The notes beneath the pieces were generated by a model, which saw nothing but the letters and a program-made list of their open reading frames with translations, was not told where the DNA came from and ran no database searches. 10,739 bases of DNA, from contig CABSDO010000074.1 in NCBI GenBank assembly GCA_902476475.1, positions 1-10,739 of the forward strand, in the 5' to 3' direction. This document shows positions 7,729 to 10,739 of the stretch, in pieces; the first letter of the stretch is position 1, and the number at the start of each line of letters is the position of its first letter. The position numbers were made by a program, and so were the translations under genes. This DNA is from an uncultured Collinsella sp. GTDB taxonomy: Bacteria; Actinomycetota; Coriobacteriia; Coriobacteriales; Coriobacteriaceae.

Positions 7729-8850
7729 ATGATTGAAACTGAGAACAAGGTGTATGCCCGCCGCTGCGAGAGCCATGTCGAGGCCCTGCGCCGCGCCGTT
7801 CCGGGCTGCATCGAGAAGGTCGAGTGGCAGTGCGAGGACCAGCTGACGATTACCGTCAAGCAGGACAAGCTGCCCGAGGCCGTCCACTACCTGTATTACG
7901 AGCGCTACGGCTGGATTCCTGTGATCATCGGCAACGACGAGCGCAGTCTGTGCGGCCGTTACGCCGTGTACTACGTCATCTCCATGGAGGGGGAGGACCC
8001 CGGCTGGGTGACCGTGCGCACCGAGGTCGATCCCGCCAAGATGACGTTCCCGTCCGTGACGCCGTTCGTCCCCGCCTGCGTGTGGGGCGAGCGCGAGCTG
8101 CGCGATATGTTTGGCCTGATTCCCGAGGGTCTGCCCGATCGTCGCCGCCTGGTGCTGCCCGATGACTGGCCCAGCGGCCTGTACCCGCTGCGCAAGGACT
8201 CCATGGACTACCGCTTCCGTCCCGCTCCCGCGAGCGACATGGAAAACTACGAGTTCTTGGCCGATACCAAGGGCAAGGAGACGACGCTCGTCCCCATGGG
8301 CCCGTTGCACATTACCTCCGACGAGCCCGGCCACTTCCGCCTGTTCGTCGAGGGCGAGACGATCGTCGACGCCGACTACCGTCTGTTCTACGTGCACCGC
8401 GGCATGGAGAAGGTTGCCGAGACGCGCCTGAACTATGACGCCGTGACGTTCCTCGCCGACCGCATCTGCGGCATCTGCGGCTGCGCCCACCTATGCCGAG
8501 GCCGTCGAGCGCGCCCAGGGCATTCATGTCCCGCCGCGCGCCCAGTACATCCGCGCTATCATGCTCGAGGTCGAGCGCCTGCACTCGCATCTGCTCAACA
8601 TTGGCCTGGCGTCGCACTACACAGGCTTCGACTCCGGCTTCCAGCAGTTCTTCCGCGTCCGCGAGAAGTCCATGGACCTGGCCGAGAAGCTCTCCGGTCA
8701 CCGCAAGACCTACGGCCTCAACGTGATCGGCGGCGTGCGTCGCGACATTTTGGCCGAGCAGAAGCTCTCCACGCTCACGACCATCCACCAGCTGCGCTCC
8801 GAGGTTCAGGAGCTCGTCGACGTCTTGCTCTCCACGCCCAACTTTATTGA
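7729..8850 (+). CDS. hyfG: HyfG N-terminal fragment: NuoC-like domain and N-terminal Ni-binding motif, with out-of-frame tail
   Basis: This is what would be translated from the hyfG start: 373 residues, of which only the first 254 are HyfG. Residues about 35-160 form the NuoC-like domain, with VWGERELRDMFGL at 118-130 and LVLPDDWPSGLYPLRKD at 141-157. The large-subunit domain then begins (FRLFVEGE, YVHRGMEKVAETR) and reaches the N-terminal NiFe ligand motif C247-G-I-C250 with H254. From 8491 the frame is wrong: the remaining 119 residues are arginine-rich and low in hydrophobics, as expected of GC-rich out-of-frame DNA, and end at a stop at 8848-8850. The ATG lies 3 nt after hyfF, with GAGGTGG 8 nt upstream. 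The product lacks the second pair of Ni ligands, so it could not form a complete active site. Confidence 0.8.
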   Translation: MIETENKVYARRCESHVEALRRAVPGCIEKVEWQCEDQLTITVKQDKLPEAVHYLYYERYGWIPVIIGNDERSLCGRYAVYYVISMEGEDPGWVTVRTEVDPAKMTFPSVTPFVPACVWGERELRDMFGLIPEGLPDRRRLVLPDDWPSGLYPLRKDSMDYRFRPAPASDMENYEFLADTKGKETTLVPMGPLHITSDEPGHFRLFVEGETIVDADYRLFYVHRGMEKVAETRLNYDAVTFLADRICGICGCAHLCRGRRARPGHSCPAARPVHPRYHARGRAPALASAQHWPGVALHRLRLRLPAVLPRPREVHGPGREALRSPQDLRPQRDRRRASRHFGRAEALHAHDHPPAALRGSGARRRLALHAQLY

Positions 8851-9493
8851 GCGTACGAGTGGCATCGGCATCTTGGACCGCAAGATCGCACGCGACTTCT
8901 CGCCGGTCGGTCCGCTCATGCGTGGCTCGGGCTATGCCCGCGACGTGCGTTTTGACCATCCCTTCGACGGCTACGCCGATCCGGACGTTCAAAAGATGCA
9001 CGCCGCCACGGCCGACACCTGCGATGCCTTCGGCCGTACCGCCGTTCGCATCCAGGAGGTCTACGATTCGATCGACATGATCGAGACCATGCTCGAGAAC
9101 TGCCCGTCGGGCCCCATCCTCACCACGGATTGGGAGTACACCCCGCACAAGTACGCCATCGGCGCCACCGAGGCGCCGCGCGGCGAGGACGTGCACTGGG
9201 CCATGCTCGGCAACAACCAGAAGTGCTACCGCTGGCGCGCCAAGGCCGCCACGTACAGCAACTGGCCGGTCCTGCGCTACATGTTCCGCGGCAACACCGT
9301 GGGCGACGCGGCGCTGATCGTCGGCTCGCTCGACCCGTGCTACTCCTGCACCGACCGCGTGACGGTGACTGATGTCGCCGCCAAGCGCGACCACGTGCTC
9401 GACAAGGAGCAGTTCGAGAACGTCTGGCGCGACAAGTCGCCGCTTGCGGGCGAGGGCACCATGGCTGCTCCGCTCGATGAGGAGGCGCTCTAA
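8561..9493 (+). CDS. hyfG: HyfG C-terminal fragment: NiFe large-subunit body with C-terminal CxxC and maturation tail
   Basis: This open frame holds the rest of the HyfG large subunit. Homology starts at 8492 (YAEAVERAQGIHVPPRAQ), but the first possible start codon is ATG 8561. That codon corresponds to an internal position (MLEVERLHSHLLNIG) and has no Shine-Dalgarno sequence, so separate translation is unlikely. Conserved blocks include GFQQFFRVREKSMDLAEKL, KTYGLNVIGGVRRDIL, GILDRKIARDFSPVGPL, EAPRGEDVHW and GSLDPCYSCTDR. The last holds the C-terminal Ni/Fe ligand cysteines (codons 9338-9340 and 9347-9349). About 44 residues follow the R of CTDR; in HycE the tail after this arginine is removed by the endopeptidase HycI, and the tail here implies the same maturation. 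The stop is 1 nt before the hyfH start. Confidence 0.75.
   Translation: MLEVERLHSHLLNIGLASHYTGFDSGFQQFFRVREKSMDLAEKLSGHRKTYGLNVIGGVRRDILAEQKLSTLTTIHQLRSEVQELVDVLLSTPNFIERTSGIGILDRKIARDFSPVGPLMRGSGYARDVRFDHPFDGYADPDVQKMHAATADTCDAFGRTAVRIQEVYDSIDMIETMLENCPSGPILTTDWEYTPHKYAIGATEAPRGEDVHWAMLGNNQKCYRWRAKAATYSNWPVLRYMFRGNTVGDAALIVGSLDPCYSCTDRVTVTDVAAKRDHVLDKEQFENVWRDKSPLAGEGTMAAPLDEEAL
9479..9485 (+). promoter_or_regulatory. Ribosome binding site that sets the hyfH start
   Basis: GAGGAGG lies 9 nt before the ATG at 9495, within the last hyfG codons. It rules out the in-frame ATG at 9372, which lies inside hyfG and would add 41 residues with no likeness to the family. Confidence 0.75.
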
Positions 9494-9494
9494 T

Positions 9495-10211
9495 ATGCTG
9501 AAGCTTTGGAAGGTCAACGCCAAGGCCGGCGACGCTACGGTCAAGTACCCGTTTGCGCCGTTCCCCACCAACAAGGACATGCGCGGCAAGCCCGAGCACA
9601 ACGCCGAGCTCTGCATCGCCTGCGGTGCCTGCGGTGTGGCGTGCCCGGCCGATGCCATTCGCATGGACACCGACCTTGCGGCCGATACCATCACCTGGTC
9701 GATTGACTACGGTCGCTGCATCTTCTGCGGCCGTTGCGAGGAAGCGTGCCCCATGGAGGCCATCAAGCTCACCGAGGAGTTTGAGCTGGCCGTCATGAGC
9801 AAGGACGACCTCACCAGCAAGAGCGTCTATACGCTCGAGCACTGCTCGCGCTGCGGCAAGCCGTTCGCCCCGCACAAGGAGATCGACTACGCCAAGCGCC
9901 TGCTGCAAAAGGCCGGCGGCATGGAGGCCGAGCAGGCCGCCCGCACCGTCGGTATGTGCCAGGAGTGCAAGCGTGAGCTTGACGCCCTGCGCGCCGCCTC
10001 GGCCGTAAAGACCGGCAACGCTGCCGGCATGGCTGCCAACGAGACGCTTGCGTCCGGTGAGCCCCAGGGCCCCGGCATGGAGTATCTGGGCGGCCACGGC
10101 GTGAACCCGGAGTATATCGACCGCGAGCTCAACCCCGATGCGCCCGAGATTCCCGCCGGTCCGGCGCCGGTCGAGGGCATCATCATGGATTTTGATACGA
10201 AGGAGGAGTAA
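9495..10211 (+). CDS. hyfH: Hydrogenase-4 component H, NuoI-like 2x[4Fe-4S] ferredoxin subunit with long C-terminal extension
   Basis: HyfH is the peripheral-arm ferredoxin-like protein (NuoI/HycF family) that carries electrons between the formate dehydrogenase side and the small subunit. The 238-residue product opens MLKLWKVNAKAGDATVKYPF, which closely matches the E. coli HyfH start as I recall it. Two classic cluster motifs are present: C40/C43/C46/C50 and C75/C78/C81/C85. Two more CxxC pairs (C117/C120 in HCSRCGKPFAP and C155/C158 in CQECKR) are also in E. coli HyfH and could bind metal, perhaps zinc. Beyond residue about 170 lies a roughly 60-70-residue Ala/Gly/Pro- and acid-rich tail, making the protein clearly longer than E. 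coli HyfH (about 181). It starts 1 nt after hyfG and ends 2 nt before hyfI. Confidence 0.91.
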   Translation: MLKLWKVNAKAGDATVKYPFAPFPTNKDMRGKPEHNAELCIACGACGVACPADAIRMDTDLAADTITWSIDYGRCIFCGRCEEACPMEAIKLTEEFELAVMSKDDLTSKSVYTLEHCSRCGKPFAPHKEIDYAKRLLQKAGGMEAEQAARTVGMCQECKRELDALRAASAVKTGNAAGMAANETLASGEPQGPGMEYLGGHGVNPEYIDRELNPDAPEIPAGPAPVEGIIMDFDTKEE

Positions 10212-10213
10212 CC

Positions 10214-10739
10214 ATGGCCGAACCCACGCTTTTGCCCGAGCGGCTTCAGTACCGCCCGACCAAGATCGAGCTCGACGAGAGCATCGAGAAGGCCAAGGCG
10301 ACCCTTCTTAAGAAGATCAAGCGCTCGGTGTACGTCTACCGTGTCGACTGCGGCGGCTGCAACGGCTGCGAGATCGAGATCTTCGGTTCCATCACGCCCG
10401 TCTTCGACGTCGAGCGCTTTGGCATCAAGGTCGTGCCCTCGCCCCGTCACGCCGATGTGCTGCTGTACACCGGCGCCGTGACGCGTGCCATGCGCATGCC
10501 GGCCCTGCGCGCCTTTGAGGCCGCACCAGATCCCAAGATCGTGGTGTCCTATGGCGCGTGCGGCTGCACTGGCGGCATCTTCTACGACAACTACTGCGTC
10601 TGGGGCGGCACGGACAAGATTCTGCCGGTCGATGTCTACATCCCCGGCTGCCCGCCCAGCCCCGCGCAGACCGTCTACGGCTTTGCCATGGCGCTCGGTC
10701 TGCTGGACCAAAAGCTCCATGCCGAGACCACGGTGGAGG
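10214..10739 (+). CDS. hyfI: Hydrogenase-4 component I, NuoB-like small subunit (3' truncated by window)
   Basis: HyfI is the small subunit (NuoB/HycG family) that holds the [4Fe-4S] cluster proximal to the NiFe site and pairs with HyfG. The first 175 codons are in the window; the gene runs off the end and in E. coli is about 252 codons. The start ATG follows hyfH by 2 nt, behind an excellent AGGAGGAG at 10201-10208. Conserved blocks are LLKKIKRSVYVYRVDCGGCN (31-50), FGIKVVPSPRHADVLLYTGA (69-88), SYGACG (112-117) and YIPGCPPSPAQTVYGFAMAL (142-161). Cluster ligands should come from the CGGCNGC cysteines (46, 49, 52), C116 and C146; which of the first group binds cannot be decided by eye. C118 and C128 are additional cysteines. 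No defect is seen in the visible part. Confidence 0.93.
   Translation, partial: MAEPTLLPERLQYRPTKIELDESIEKAKATLLKKIKRSVYVYRVDCGGCNGCEIEIFGSITPVFDVERFGIKVVPSPRHADVLLYTGAVTRAMRMPALRAFEAAPDPKIVVSYGACGCTGGIFYDNYCVWGGTDKILPVDVYIPGCPPSPAQTVYGFAMALGLLDQKLHAETTVE

Larger units (their letters stand above)
7729..9493 (+). pseudogene. hyfG: Hydrogenase-4 component G, NiFe catalytic large subunit, frameshifted
   Basis: HyfG is the catalytic large subunit (NuoC-like domain fused to a NuoD-like [NiFe] domain) that reduces protons to H2. Codons 1-254 run in one frame to the cac at 8488-8490. Homology then resumes at the tat at 8492 in the +1 frame and continues to the TAA at 9491-9493. From E. coli HycE and HyfG, three residues (S-x-A) are expected between the motif histidine and the tyrosine, i.e. 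9 nt; only one base is present, so the simplest description is a net 8-nt deletion. There is no homopolymer at the site. Without the lesion the protein would be about 590 residues, near the family length (about 570). Because the rest on both sides stays conserved and codon use is normal, the break is either very recent or a sequence error. Confidence 0.85.

Noticed and set aside
5575..8490. A 971-codon open frame on the minus strand, antisense to hyfE, hyfF and hyfG
   Set aside because: It mirrors well-supported + strand genes. Strong G/C third-position bias leaves few antisense stops; the product is rich in H, G, R and D with no recognisable domain.
8485..8497. Programmed +1 frameshift as the explanation for the hyfG break
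   Set aside because: No slippery +1 site, in-frame stop or stimulatory element is apparent at the junction, and a simple shift would still leave the protein three conserved residues short next to the Ni ligands. Deletion or error explains the data better.
8561..9493. hyfG C-terminal part as an independent, separately translated hydrogenase subunit
   Set aside because: The ATG is an internal conserved methionine without a Shine-Dalgarno sequence, and homology extends upstream of it to 8492.
9372..9494. Upstream ATG at 9372 as the hyfH start
   Set aside because: The extra 41 residues overlap hyfG and are unlike the family, while ATG 9495 has a strong ribosome binding site and the family N-terminus.
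8312..9694. A 460-codon open frame on the minus strand over hyfG and hyfH
   Set aside because: Antisense to conserved hydrogenase motifs; composition is that of a GC-rich shadow frame.
1..10739. A previously undescribed system, mobile element, CRISPR array or transferred island
   Set aside because: All coding sequence is accounted for by fdhF and hyfA-hyfI; no transposase, inverted-repeat ends, direct-repeat array or composition break was seen.

Overview
This window is part of a formate hydrogenlyase locus of the hydrogenase-4 (Hyf, group 4 [NiFe]) type. It runs entirely on the + strand. It holds the 3' end of a formate dehydrogenase H-type gene (fdhF), then a hairpin-bearing gap, then hyfA, hyfB, hyfC, hyfD, hyfE, hyfF, hyfG, hyfH and the first 175 codons of hyfI. 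The order hyfA to hyfI matches the Escherichia coli hyf operon, and the protein families match throughout. The DNA is GC-rich with strong G/C preference at third codon positions, and the genes have near-consensus Shine-Dalgarno sites. Together with fdhF lying directly in front of hyfA, this suggests a high-GC anaerobe. My best guess is a gut Coriobacteriia such as Collinsella, but that is inference from base composition and gene content, not a match I could run.

Layout: 2-376 fdhF 3' end; 377-454 gap with a strong hairpin; 455-1072 hyfA (four-cluster ferredoxin-like subunit); 1065-3083 hyfB, 4038-5495 hyfD and 6166-7725 hyfF (three Na+/H+ antiporter-like membrane subunits); 3096-4022 hyfC (NuoH-like); 5509-6162 hyfE (NuoK-like); 7729-9493 hyfG (NuoC-NuoD-like catalytic large subunit, broken by a frameshift near 8490); 9495-10211 hyfH (two-cluster ferredoxin-like, NuoI-like); 10214 to the window end hyfI (NuoB-like small subunit, cut by the window). 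Spacing from hyfA onward is an 8-nt overlap to 15 nt, so the hyf genes are almost certainly co-transcribed. There is no gene-free stretch over 300 bases. I see no RNA genes, mobile elements or CRISPR arrays.

In the family model, FdhF oxidises formate to CO2. Electrons pass through HyfA and the HyfH and HyfI Fe-S clusters to the NiFe site in HyfG, where protons are reduced to H2. HyfB to HyfF form the membrane arm, whose three antiporter-like subunits may couple the reaction to ion transport.

The main anomaly is in hyfG. Next to the N-terminal Ni-binding CxxC motif the reading frame breaks, with an apparent net loss of 8 nt, so the two halves of the NiFe-binding site lie in different frames. 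Every other complete gene looks intact. The lesion is either a recent inactivating mutation or an assembly/sequencing error. I found no evidence of a previously undescribed system; the interest lies in this lesion and a few variations on a known complex.
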